From Gammaproteobacteria bacterium (lineage in GTDB: Bacteria; Pseudomonadota; Gammaproteobacteria; GCA-002705445; GCA-002716945), in NCBI GenBank assembly GCA_002728355.1, contig PBXG01000014.1, positions 1 through 5,272 of the forward strand: a stretch of 5,272 nt of DNA. Reading direction: 5' to 3'. The position numbers were made by a program, and so were the translations under genes. Below, one piece after another: positions 1 through 5,272 of this stretch. The notes beneath the pieces were generated by a model. That model was not told the origin of the DNA and ran no database searches. It saw only the letters and a list, made by a program, of their open reading frames with translations. Numbering within the stretch: position 1 is the stretch's first letter; each line of letters opens with the position of its first letter.

Positions 1-1254
1 CTCAAATAATTCAATTGAGAGAATAGGAAACAGTATTGTGCTTATGAATGTTATCCATGCTATTGAACCCGACGAAACATTTTGACGTAGAAGTTCGCTC
101 ATTTCTTTTACTCTAATAAGTGGCAGAACTGCGAAGATAACAATAATACCAAGTGTTGCTTGGGGTAAGTTGTAAAGTAGCTCCGTTGCATACATAAGTG
201 TTATGCCAACTATTAACATTGTAATCACCGAGGCAAATCCACTATAAGCGCCACTAGCCTCATTCACTGCTGATCTAGAAAATGAGCCTGAGACAGGATA
301 GCTTTGTGAAATACTGGAACTGATATTAGCTAGCCCTTGCCCAAATAACTCCTGGTTAGAGTCTACCGGTGAAGGATTTTTATATAATTCAACACCGCTA
401 GAATTTTTTTGAGGTTTTTTAACATAGAGTTGTTTTGCTATTGCGATAGCCTCCATAAAGCCTACAAAAGTAATAATAGTAATATGAATAATCAACATTG
501 GAAGTGAGCCAACAAATTCATTAGTATTTGGTAGTTCAAATTGAGGTAGGCCGCTAGGAATAAATCCTACTATAGGGCCAGCGTATGACAAATATGTAGC
601 ATACAATATTGATAAGACGAGCGCGAAGAATACAGCGAGATTACTTATTGTCATATATTTTGTAATTTTGTATTTAACAAGATACATGAGCACTAACATT
701 GATAAAGACAGTATTAACGCTTCGTAAATTATAGGGTATTCCAAAAGAAAAGATTCATAATTGACAAGTTCTTGCATTCCAATTTTTGGGAGACCGAATA
801 CTTTGCTTAGTTGAGAGAAAGCAATTATTACTGCTGCTGCAGATGTGAATCCTAATAAAACATGCTCTGGTATTTTATCAAAGATTTTCCCTGCTTTAAC
901 CAGCGCCAAAACTAATTGAAACACTCCAACGCCAAGTGCAAGTATCATAGCATAAATTACGAAAAGTGAACTGTCACCGCCTGATAGAGATGTTATTGCT
1001 ACAGATGTTAATAAACTCACCATTGCGACTGGACCAGTTGCAAGATACCTAGACGAACCGAAAATTGCAGCAATAGAAACCGGTACAAGAGAAGCATAAA
1101 GTCCATAAACAGGTGGAAGATCCGCTAATGTAGCGTAAGCCATAGATTGAGGAATGATAATCATTGCTATAGTCAATCCAGCTATAATGTCTCTTGAGAG
1201 GTATGAGGAGTTTCCAAGTGTTTCAGGTAACCATGAAGTGAAGCTAAATAACAT
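1..1254 (-). CDS. SulP-family inorganic anion permease, C-terminus cut by window edge
   Basis: Inner-membrane transporter of the SulP/SLC26 family, which moves sulfate, bicarbonate or other anions, usually by proton or sodium symport or by exchange. The 418 codons visible are open to the window edge. Family marks seen: PQSMAYA at residues 35-41, the SulP signature starting PPVYGLYAS at 47-55 and ending in GSSRYLATGP at 66-75, a GFMEAIAIAK segment near 265-274, and the late-core segment NQELFGQGLAN followed by SGSFSRSAVN around 300-330. Most of the chain is hydrophobic, consistent with many membrane helices. The cytoplasmic STAS domain normally found at the C-terminus would lie outside the window. 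The loop between AIAIAK and NQEL looks roughly ten residues longer than I expect. The ATG at 1254 is the first canonical start; an in-frame TAA lies about 40 bases upstream, and no clear Shine-Dalgarno precedes the ATG. The substrate cannot be told: no carbonic anhydrase or sulfate-assimilation gene is adjacent. Confidence 0.93.
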   Translation of the reverse strand, partial: MLFSFTSWLPETLGNSSYLSRDIIAGLTIAMIIIPQSMAYATLADLPPVYGLYASLVPVSIAAIFGSSRYLATGPVAMVSLLTSVAITSLSGGDSSLFVIYAMILALGVGVFQLVLALVKAGKIFDKIPEHVLLGFTSAAAVIIAFSQLSKVFGLPKIGMQELVNYESFLLEYPIIYEALILSLSMLVLMYLVKYKITKYMTISNLAVFFALVLSILYATYLSYAGPIVGFIPSGLPQFELPNTNEFVGSLPMLIIHITIITFVGFMEAIAIAKQLYVKKPQKNSSGVELYKNPSPVDSNQELFGQGLANISSSISQSYPVSGSFSRSAVNEASGAYSGFASVITMLIVGITLMYATELLYNLPQATLGIIVIFAVLPLIRVKEMSELLRQNVSSGSIAWITFISTILFPILSIELFE

Positions 1255-1320
1255 GGTTCTAATGTGTATCAGAATATTTATTATGAATTACCTCTATTAA
1301 TACTATCGAAATTTGGCACA

Positions 1321-1329
1321 ATTATAACA
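1321..1329 (-). promoter_or_regulatory. Candidate extended -10 promoter for the SulP gene
   Basis: Read on the minus strand this is TGTTATAAT, a perfect TATAAT preceded by the TGn extension. No good -35 hexamer is visible upstream, which extended -10 promoters can tolerate. Transcription would begin near 1314 and give a leader of about 60 bases before the SulP ATG. The site also sits in the leader or promoter zone of the divergent tas gene, so the two promoters probably overlap. This is a prediction from sequence only. Confidence 0.4.
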
Positions 1330-1359
1330 TAATAAGTAAAAAAGTCTCGGGGCGGCTAT

Positions 1360-2388
1360 ATGGAGTATCGCAAACTTGGAAATACAGATATTGACGTTAG
1401 TGTCATATGTTTAGGCACTATGTCATATGGTGAACAAAACACTGAAAAAGAAGCACATGAACAACTTGATTACAGTCTAGATAGAGGAGTCAATTTCATA
1501 GATACCGCAGAAATGTATGCTATTCCTCCTAAAAAAGAGACTTATGGTAAAACTGAAGAACTAATTGGAACTTGGATAAAAAGAAGAGGTGAAAGATCAA
1601 AGTATATAATAGCAACTAAGGTAGCAGGACCAGGGATGGAATATGTAAGAGGCGGATCAAGATTAAGTTCTGAACATATTATGAAAGCAGTTGAGTCCTC
1701 ACTTAAAAGACTTCAAACAGATTATATTGATTTATATCAAGTTCACTGGCCCGAGAGGAAGAGTAATTATTTTGGGAGGCTTGGTTATGAATATTCTGAA
1801 GACACAGGAATAGCAATTGAAGAAACCTACAAGGCTATGGATAAATTGGTCAGAGATGGGAAAGTAAGATATTTAGGGATATCCAATGAAACACCATGGG
1901 GTATTAATGAGTATCTCAGGCTTGAGAGAGAGCATGGATACAATAAGATTATGTCAATACAAAATCCATATTCATTGCTCAATAGAATATATGAAGTAGG
2001 ACTAGCTGAGATTACTCACCGTGAAAATGTTGGGCTTCTGGCATACTCTCCGCTTGGATTTGGTATGCTGACTGGCAAATATGCTGAGGGCACTCCTTCG
2101 GATTCAAGACTTGGATTGTATGGTGATTGGTTTACGAGATACAGCAATAAACCTTCAATAGATGCGGTCAGTAAATATATTAACTTAGCGAGAGAGTTTT
2201 CAATAACGCCAACACAACTAGCACTGGCTTTTGTGAATAGTAGGCCATTTCTGACATCTAACATAATTGGTGCGACCAAAATGAGTCAACTAGAGGAGAA
2301 TATTGACAGCATTGAAGTTTCATTAAATACAGAGATCCTAGAAGCTATTGAGGAAATACATGTCTCGAATCCTAACCCAGCACCATAA
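1360..2388 (+). CDS. tas: Tas-like NADP(H)-dependent aldo/keto reductase
   Basis: Complete 342-residue cytosolic oxidoreductase of the aldo/keto reductase superfamily, near the 346 residues of E. coli Tas, which it resembles along its whole length. The fold is a (beta/alpha)8 barrel using NADPH to reduce carbonyls; the natural substrate of Tas is not established. Seen in the sequence: the N-terminal LGTMSYGEQN segment (18-27), catalytic tetrad residues D48 and Y53 (in DTAEMY), K87 (in ATKV) and H129 (in YQVHWP), then SNETPWG and QNPYSLLNR in the cofactor-side loops. A GATKMSQLEENI segment near 304-315 corresponds to the adenosine-phosphate binding region, and the chain ends in the Tas-like NPAP. 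The ATG at 1360 puts the start where Tas starts. The bases just before it are a short G-rich run (1349-1355) that could act as a weak ribosome-binding site. It is divergent from the SulP gene and convergent with gmhB, so it is probably transcribed alone. Confidence 0.93.
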   Translation: MEYRKLGNTDIDVSVICLGTMSYGEQNTEKEAHEQLDYSLDRGVNFIDTAEMYAIPPKKETYGKTEELIGTWIKRRGERSKYIIATKVAGPGMEYVRGGSRLSSEHIMKAVESSLKRLQTDYIDLYQVHWPERKSNYFGRLGYEYSEDTGIAIEETYKAMDKLVRDGKVRYLGISNETPWGINEYLRLEREHGYNKIMSIQNPYSLLNRIYEVGLAEITHRENVGLLAYSPLGFGMLTGKYAEGTPSDSRLGLYGDWFTRYSNKPSIDAVSKYINLAREFSITPTQLALAFVNSRPFLTSNIIGATKMSQLEENIDSIEVSLNTEILEAIEEIHVSNPNPAP

Positions 2389-2409
2389 GTGAGATAACAA
2401 TAAAAGTAA

Positions 2410-2943
2410 TTAGATAATATATTTTACAGCCGCAAGAAGATTATCAAAAATTTTGACCTTGTGAGTGTTATCTTTTTCAATAAGCTTGCCATTACCTGTT
2501 TTCACAGCAATTGGTTTACAACCTGAATTGACAGACGCTTCAATATCTCTGGGAGAATCACCAATCGAATAACAGTCCTTCAAATTGAAATTGAATCTTG
2601 ATGCAAGACTCGTAAACATTCCTATATTTGGTTTCCGATTAGGACTATTCTCGCTAGGCTGGCTAGGACAATATGTAATCGCTGCTATTTCGCCACCTGC
2701 AGAACTTATAGCATTCAGCATCTTGACATTAATGTCCACGAAATCAGAATATTTAATTATTCCTCTATTAATCCCAGATTGGTTAGTGGCAATGTATATA
2801 TTAAAATTAGAATCTGTTAGAAGTTTAATGGCTTCGAGACTCCCGTCTATTGCATTCCATTCACTAGGGTTCTTGATATAACTCTGTGAGTCGTGATTAA
2901 TAACACCATCTCTATCAATAATTATATGTTTATTGAGCTTCAC
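2410..2943 (-). CDS. gmhB: D-glycero-D-manno-heptose 1,7-bisphosphate 7-phosphatase (HAD family)
   Basis: Cytosolic phosphatase of the HAD superfamily, GmhB/HisB-N branch. It removes the 7-phosphate of heptose bisphosphate on the route to ADP-heptose for the LPS inner core. At 177 residues it is slightly shorter than E. coli GmhB (191). Seen: motif I DRDGVIN with nucleophile D10 and acid/base D12, motif II TNQSGINRG (53-61), motif III lysine in RKP (103-105), and motif IV GDSPRDIEA (128-136). Oddity: the zinc loop keeps only C92 (YCP). The expected histidine is S94, and the CxC before RKP is replaced by S100-P-N102, with a shorter loop. The start is GTG at 2943, directly after the glyQS TAA and in the same frame; it gives the usual GmhB N-terminus. 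No independent Shine-Dalgarno is evident, so expression is likely coupled to glyQS. A related HAD sugar phosphatase with another substrate is possible. Confidence 0.88.
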   Translation of the reverse strand: MKLNKHIIIDRDGVINHDSQSYIKNPSEWNAIDGSLEAIKLLTDSNFNIYIATNQSGINRGIIKYSDFVDINVKMLNAISSAGGEIAAITYCPSQPSENSPNRKPNIGMFTSLASRFNFNLKDCYSIGDSPRDIEASVNSGCKPIAVKTGNGKLIEKDNTHKVKIFDNLLAAVKYII

Positions 2944-4302
2944 TTACTTTATCTGATGTTTTACAAATTCTGATAGTTTAGAAATTGGTTGTCTTATTTG
3001 TTCCATAGTATCTCTGTCTCGAATAGTTACATCTTCATTTTCTAGAGAATCAAAATCTACAGTGATACAGATTGGCGTACCGATTTCGTCATGTTTTCTA
3101 TAACTCTTACCAATATTTCCTGTATTCTCAACAACGATGCGTCCAATTCTTAGGGATTGGATAGAATCTTTTATTTTATGAGCAAGCTTTACAATCTCAG
3201 AATTATTTTTTTTGAGTGGTATCACTGCAACTTTGATTGGAGCTAGTCTTGGATTGAATTTTAATACAATTCTTGTGTCATCATTTTCAAGTCTTTCTTC
3301 TGTGTATGCCTCGTTGAGGAGAGCGAGCACGCCCCTATCTACACCTGCTGAAGGCTCGATGACATACGGTATCACCCATTCTTTGGACTCAGGATCATTA
3401 ATCGCAAGTTTGGAGTTAGATTTGTCATTAGACAAGACGGTTGCGGATAGAGAATAATCTTTCTGATTTTTTGTATGGGACCCTAGATCAAAATCAGTAC
3501 GATTAGCAATGCCCTCAAGTTCTTCGGTTCCGTGCGGGAATTTGTACATTATATCGGTAGTTGATTTTGAATAATGTGACAGATCATTTTCAGGTACTTC
3601 ATACAATTCAAGATTCTGCTCGGATATGCCAATATCTATCCACCACTTTAGCCTTGTTTGTACCCATTCATTAAAATAATCTTGATCTTTTGCTGGATGA
3701 ACAAAATATTCTAATTCCATTTGTTCAAATTCTCTTACTCTAAAGATAAAATTTCTTGGTGTAATCTCATTCCTAAATGCTTTTCCAACTTGTGCAATCC
3801 CAAATGGCAAGGATCTCGAACTAGAATCAAGAATATTCTTAAAATTTGTAAAAATTTGTTGTGCTGTCTCTGGCCTTAAATACACAAAATTATCATCACC
3901 GGCTATTGGGCCAACGGATGTTTTAAACATAAGATTAAATGGTCGTGGCTCTGTGAGATCATCAGAACCGCAATTGGGACATTTGCCGTCAACAAGTTGA
4001 TCAGCTCTACATCGGTACTTACATGACCTGCAATCTATTAAGGGATCAGTAAAGGTTTCCTCATGTCCGGAATATCTGAGAACATCTGAGTGCGTTAATA
4101 TTGAAGCATCTAGTCCTTCTATGTCATCGCGCTCATAGATCATCGAGGACCACCATATACTTTTAAGATTATTTTTTAATTCAACACCAAGTGGGCCGTA
4201 ATCGTATACCCCTTGTAGACCACCATAAATCTCATTTGACTGGAATATAAAACCACGTCTTTTTGCAAGAGCAACCAGTTGTTCCATCGATTTTGCTGTC
4301 AT
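2944..4302 (-). CDS. glyQS: Glycine--tRNA ligase, single-chain alpha2 (dimeric) type
   Basis: Class II aminoacyl-tRNA synthetase that charges tRNA-Gly with glycine using ATP. The 452-residue chain belongs to the homodimeric bacterial/archaeal/eukaryotic-like type, not the alpha2beta2 GlyQ/GlyS type. Seen: the N-terminal RRGFIF...EIYGGLQG and DYGPLG stretch (15-39), a zinc-knuckle-like insert with C91, C94, C108 and C111, [10 protein letters not shown] (142-151), motif 2 from AFRNE (175-179) to [10 protein letters not shown] (187-196), motif 3 EPSAGVDRG (316-324), then a C-terminal anticodon-binding domain beginning near [13 protein letters not shown]. All expected parts are present at normal length. 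The ATG at 4302 is used because the family usually begins a few residues before the [13 protein letters not shown] segment; an in-frame ATG at codon 6 is an alternative. Neither has a strong Shine-Dalgarno. It is divergent from glnA and directly precedes gmhB in one transcription unit. Confidence 0.96.
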   Translation of the reverse strand: MTAKSMEQLVALAKRRGFIFQSNEIYGGLQGVYDYGPLGVELKNNLKSIWWSSMIYERDDIEGLDASILTHSDVLRYSGHEETFTDPLIDCRSCKYRCRADQLVDGKCPNCGSDDLTEPRPFNLMFKTSVGPIAGDDNFVYLRPETAQQIFTNFKNILDSSSRSLPFGIAQVGKAFRNEITPRNFIFRVREFEQMELEYFVHPAKDQDYFNEWVQTRLKWWIDIGISEQNLELYEVPENDLSHYSKSTTDIMYKFPHGTEELEGIANRTDFDLGSHTKNQKDYSLSATVLSNDKSNSKLAINDPESKEWVIPYVIEPSAGVDRGVLALLNEAYTEERLENDDTRIVLKFNPRLAPIKVAVIPLKKNNSEIVKLAHKIKDSIQSLRIGRIVVENTGNIGKSYRKHDEIGTPICITVDFDSLENEDVTIRDRDTMEQIRQPISKLSEFVKHQIK

Positions 4303-4319
4303 ATGAGTATGAAATTCAT
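4299..4319 (-). other. Six-codon upstream ORF overlapping the glyQS start
   Basis: An ATG at 4319 opens a reading frame encoding MNFILI and stopping at a TGA whose first two bases are the TG of the glyQS ATG (ATGA overlap). A weak CAGG lies about 8 bases upstream of this ATG. Since glyQS has no obvious Shine-Dalgarno of its own, coupling through this mini-ORF is conceivable. So short a frame arises easily by chance in AT-rich DNA, so confidence that it is translated is low. Confidence 0.15.
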
Positions 4320-4400
4320 TGTTATAGCCTGTGAGTGTATTGTATTAAGCCTTTATATTCACTAATTATTACATATTTTAGCTCTTATAATTATATTTGA

Positions 4401-4414
4401 ATAGTGCACACTAT
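4401..4414. promoter_or_regulatory. NtrC-like dyad 1 (distal)
   Basis: ATAGTGCACACTAT is a perfect dyad with arms of 6 bases around a 2-base centre. It contains the TGCAC element of NtrC sites, but its arms are spaced differently from the 17-bp enteric consensus (TGCACNNNNNNNGTGCA type), so assignment to NtrC is weaker than for dyad 2. It is centred roughly 150 bases upstream of the predicted sigma-54 start. It also lies just downstream of a candidate glyQS promoter. Confidence 0.35.
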
Positions 4415-4422
4415 TTGAGCAT

Positions 4423-4428
4423 ATTATA
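4423..4428 (-). promoter_or_regulatory. Candidate -10 element for glyQS
   Basis: The minus strand reads TATAAT here, preceded by TTTTG. Transcription would begin near 4416, leaving a leader of about 110 bases before glyQS. The hexamer 17 bases upstream (AGTGCA) is a poor -35 and falls inside NtrC-like dyad 2, so the promoter would need an activator or tolerate a weak -35. In DNA this AT-rich, isolated TATAAT matches are common. Confidence 0.3.
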
Positions 4429-4439
4429 CAAAATGAGCA

Positions 4440-4467
4440 TTGCTATGCACTGTTTTAGTGCTATAAT
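4440..4467 (+). promoter_or_regulatory. Sigma-70 promoter for glnA (glnAp1-like)
   Basis: A perfect TATAAT at 4462-4467 is preceded by TGC, giving the extended -10 form TGnTATAAT. TTGCTA at 4440-4445 is a 4-of-6 match to the -35 hexamer with a 16-base spacer. The start would be near 4474, about 110 bases before the glnA ATG. The spacer is almost wholly occupied by NtrC-like dyad 2, so NtrC binding would be expected to shut this promoter off, as at E. coli glnAp1. Confidence 0.55.
4446..4462. promoter_or_regulatory. NtrC-like binding site 2 (best match)
   Basis: TGCACTGTTTTAGTGCT is 17 bases long with GCACT and AGTGC arms in perfect dyad symmetry around 5 bases. This agrees well with the enteric NtrC consensus TGCAC(C/T)AnnnTGGTGCA. 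It is centred about 100 bases upstream of the predicted sigma-54 start, a typical enhancer distance, and it overlaps the sigma-70 promoter spacer. It could therefore both activate the sigma-54 promoter and repress the sigma-70 one. Confidence 0.6.
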
Positions 4468-4497
4468 ACCTTTGTTTGTTGTTGAAACACAAAAGTA

Positions 4498-4514
4498 TGC
4501 ACTTTTTAGTGGCA
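4498..4514. promoter_or_regulatory. NtrC-like element 3 (degenerate, promoter-proximal)
   Basis: TGCACTTTTTAGTGGCA keeps an intact left TGCAC and a right end of GCA, with GCACT/AGTG symmetry shifted by one base. It is centred about 50 bases upstream of the predicted sigma-54 start. Weak proximal NtrC sites occur in the E. coli glnA control region too, where they limit activation at high NtrC levels. It is clearly weaker than site 2. Confidence 0.4.
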
Positions 4515-4531
4515 TTAAATACCATCTCAAT

Positions 4532-4547
4532 TGGCATGAAAAATGCA
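4532..4547 (+). promoter_or_regulatory. Sigma-54 promoter for glnA (glnAp2-like)
   Basis: TGGCATGAAAAATGCA matches the RpoN consensus TGGCACGnnnnTTGCA at all but two positions. The invariant GG (4533-4534) and GC (4545-4546) have the required 10 bases between them. Transcription would start near 4557-4558, giving a leader of about 30 bases that contains the glnA ribosome-binding site. The NtrC-like dyads upstream make nitrogen-regulated activation the natural reading. Confidence 0.75.
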
Positions 4548-4574
4548 ACAGTATTTAGGCAAACTAACACAAAT

Positions 4575-4580
4575 GAGGTA
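4575..4580 (+). promoter_or_regulatory. glnA ribosome-binding site
   Basis: GAGGTA, with its GAGG core 8 bases from the ATG at 4587, is the clearest Shine-Dalgarno in the window and fixes the glnA start. Confidence 0.75.
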
Positions 4581-4586
4581 ATAAAA

Positions 4587-5272
4587 ATGAGTGTGGAAGA
4601 TGTACTAAAAATAGTTAAAGAAAAAGAAGTTAAATTTATAGATTACAGATTTACCAATACGAGCGGTAAGGAGCAGCATGTTACAGTGACTGCATCTGAA
4701 GACGGTATAAATACTGATTTCTCTGAAGGAAAAATGTTTGACGGCTCTTCAATAGCTGCATGGAAAGACATTAACGAATCAGATATGATTCTAATGCCAG
4801 ACGCATCAACAGCAGTAATGGATCCATTTTATGACGAGCCAACATTAGCAGTCTCATGTGATGTAATAGAGCCTGAGGATGGAAAACCATATGAAAAAGA
4901 TCCAAGATCTATTGCTAAGAAAGCTGAAGAACATTTGAAAAGTAGTGGTATAGCAGATACTGCGTACTTTGGTCCTGAGAATGAATTTTTTGTTTTTGAT
5001 GATGTTCGTTTTGAAGACAAACTAGGCAGTTGTTTTTTCAGCGTAGATTCTACTGAAGGATGCTATAACAGTGGTAAGACGTATGAGGAAGGAAATATGG
5101 GTCACAGGCCACTAGTTAAAGGTGGATACTTCCCTGTGCCTCCGGTAGATTCACTTCAGGATTGTCGTTCAGCTATGATAACAACTCTTCAGGAAATGGG
5201 AATTAAATGTGACGTTCATCACCATGAGGTTGCTACCGCTGGTCAGTGTGAGATTGGCGTTGCGTTTAATAC
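4587..5272 (+). CDS. glnA: Type I glutamine synthetase, N-terminal half (runs off the window)
   Basis: Cytosolic dodecameric enzyme that makes glutamine from glutamate, ammonia and ATP, the entry point of ammonium assimilation. The 228 codons visible are open to the edge; the full enzyme is normally about 470 residues. They align closely with E. coli Gln[10 protein letters not shown] (15-23), GKEQHVT (27-33), the N-domain loop EGKMFDGSS (47-55), the ESDM..MPD strand (64-72), [11 protein letters not shown] (105-115), metal-binding E131 and E133 in [18 protein letters not shown] (179-189), and [10 protein letters not shown] (211-220) with metal ligand E214. The segment GNMGHRP (169-175) and overall similarity point to the GSI-beta group, which is usually controlled by adenylylation near Tyr397, outside the window. 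Transcription is likely from tandem sigma-70 and sigma-54 promoters upstream. Whether glnL/glnG follow cannot be seen. Confidence 0.97.
   Translation, partial: MSVEDVLKIVKEKEVKFIDYRFTNTSGKEQHVTVTASEDGINTDFSEGKMFDGSSIAAWKDINESDMILMPDASTAVMDPFYDEPTLAVSCDVIEPEDGKPYEKDPRSIAKKAEEHLKSSGIADTAYFGPENEFFVFDDVRFEDKLGSCFFSVDSTEGCYNSGKTYEEGNMGHRPLVKGGYFPVPPVDSLQDCRSAMITTLQEMGIKCDVHHHEVATAGQCEIGVAFN

Larger units (their letters stand above)
4303..4586. promoter_or_regulatory. Divergent glyQS/glnA control region (284 bp, non-coding)
   Basis: No plausible gene lies here. The glyQS-proximal part, about 4320-4400, is plain AT-rich sequence in which I see no structured RNA or terminator. From 4401 to 4586 it is dense in regulatory elements, annotated separately: three NtrC-like dyads, a sigma-70 and a sigma-54 promoter for glnA, a candidate minus-strand -10 for glyQS, and the glnA ribosome-binding site. 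A 7-bp direct repeat TGAGCAT occurs at 4416-4422 and 4434-4440. Confidence 0.75.

Noticed and set aside
2016..2279. Minus-strand open frame of 87 codons
   Set aside because: It lies wholly inside the Tas-like gene, which has clear homology and its full catalytic tetrad in the other frame; the antisense product resembles nothing known.
2389..2409. Possible bidirectional terminator between the convergent tas and gmhB genes
   Set aside because: The 21-base gap has no inverted repeat and no T-run after a stem on either strand.
2585..2881. Plus-strand open frame of 98 codons
   Set aside because: It is antisense to gmhB, whose four HAD motifs are intact; no ribosome-binding site or recognisable product.
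3212..3457. Plus-strand open frame of 81 codons
   Set aside because: It is antisense to the motif 3 and anticodon-binding region of glyQS; low-complexity Ser/Leu-rich translation typical of a shadow frame.
4303..4400. Riboswitch or attenuator leader before glyQS
   Set aside because: The stretch is AT-rich without convincing stems, a terminator hairpin or the conserved cores of glycine riboswitches or T-boxes.
4416..4440. TGAGCAT direct repeat as a CRISPR-like or iteron array
   Set aside because: There are only two 7-base copies, 18 bases start to start, inside a promoter region; they may be chance or minor regulatory half-sites.
4829..5020. Minus-strand open frame of 63 codons
   Set aside because: It is antisense to glnA, which is strongly conserved here.
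1..5272. A new defence, mobile or biosynthetic system
   Set aside because: All five genes belong to well-known housekeeping or metabolic families, and there are no transposases, integrases, attachment repeats or unexplained gene clusters.

Overview
The window is a piece of an AT-rich bacterial chromosome that looks like a gammaproteobacterium. The GlnA and Tas-like proteins read as close relatives of the Escherichia coli ones, and the glnA promoter follows the enteric sigma-54/NtrC plan. A gmhB gene beside a glycyl-tRNA synthetase gene is also a gammaproteobacterial arrangement. The low GC and compact spacing would fit a streamlined, possibly marine, lineage. That placement is inference; no rRNA or other taxonomic marker is present.

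Layout: (1) 1-1254, minus strand: a SulP-family anion permease whose C-terminus lies off the left edge. (2) 1255-1359: a short divergent promoter region. (3) 1360-2388, plus strand: a complete Tas-like aldo/keto reductase. (4) 2389-2409: a 21-bp convergent gap with no visible terminator. (5) 4302-2410, minus strand: a two-gene unit of single-chain (alpha2-type) glycyl-tRNA synthetase followed with no spacer by gmhB. The two are in the same reading frame and separated by one TAA. (6) 4303-4586: a 284-bp divergent control region. (7) 4587-5272, plus strand: the first half of glnA, type I glutamine synthetase, running off the right edge.

The genes are mostly housekeeping: anion uptake, a redox enzyme, glycine tRNA charging, LPS heptose synthesis and ammonium assimilation. 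The richest part is the glnA/glyQS intergenic region. It holds a good sigma-54 promoter (GG and GC elements correctly spaced), an extended -10 sigma-70 promoter overlapping an NtrC-like dyad, and two further NtrC-like elements. This resembles the E. coli glnAp1/glnAp2 arrangement. The other notable points are an alpha2-type GlyRS in the place where related bacteria usually have glyQ-glyS, and a GmhB lacking most of the usual zinc ligands. I see no mobile element, CRISPR array, RNA gene or evidently new multi-gene system.
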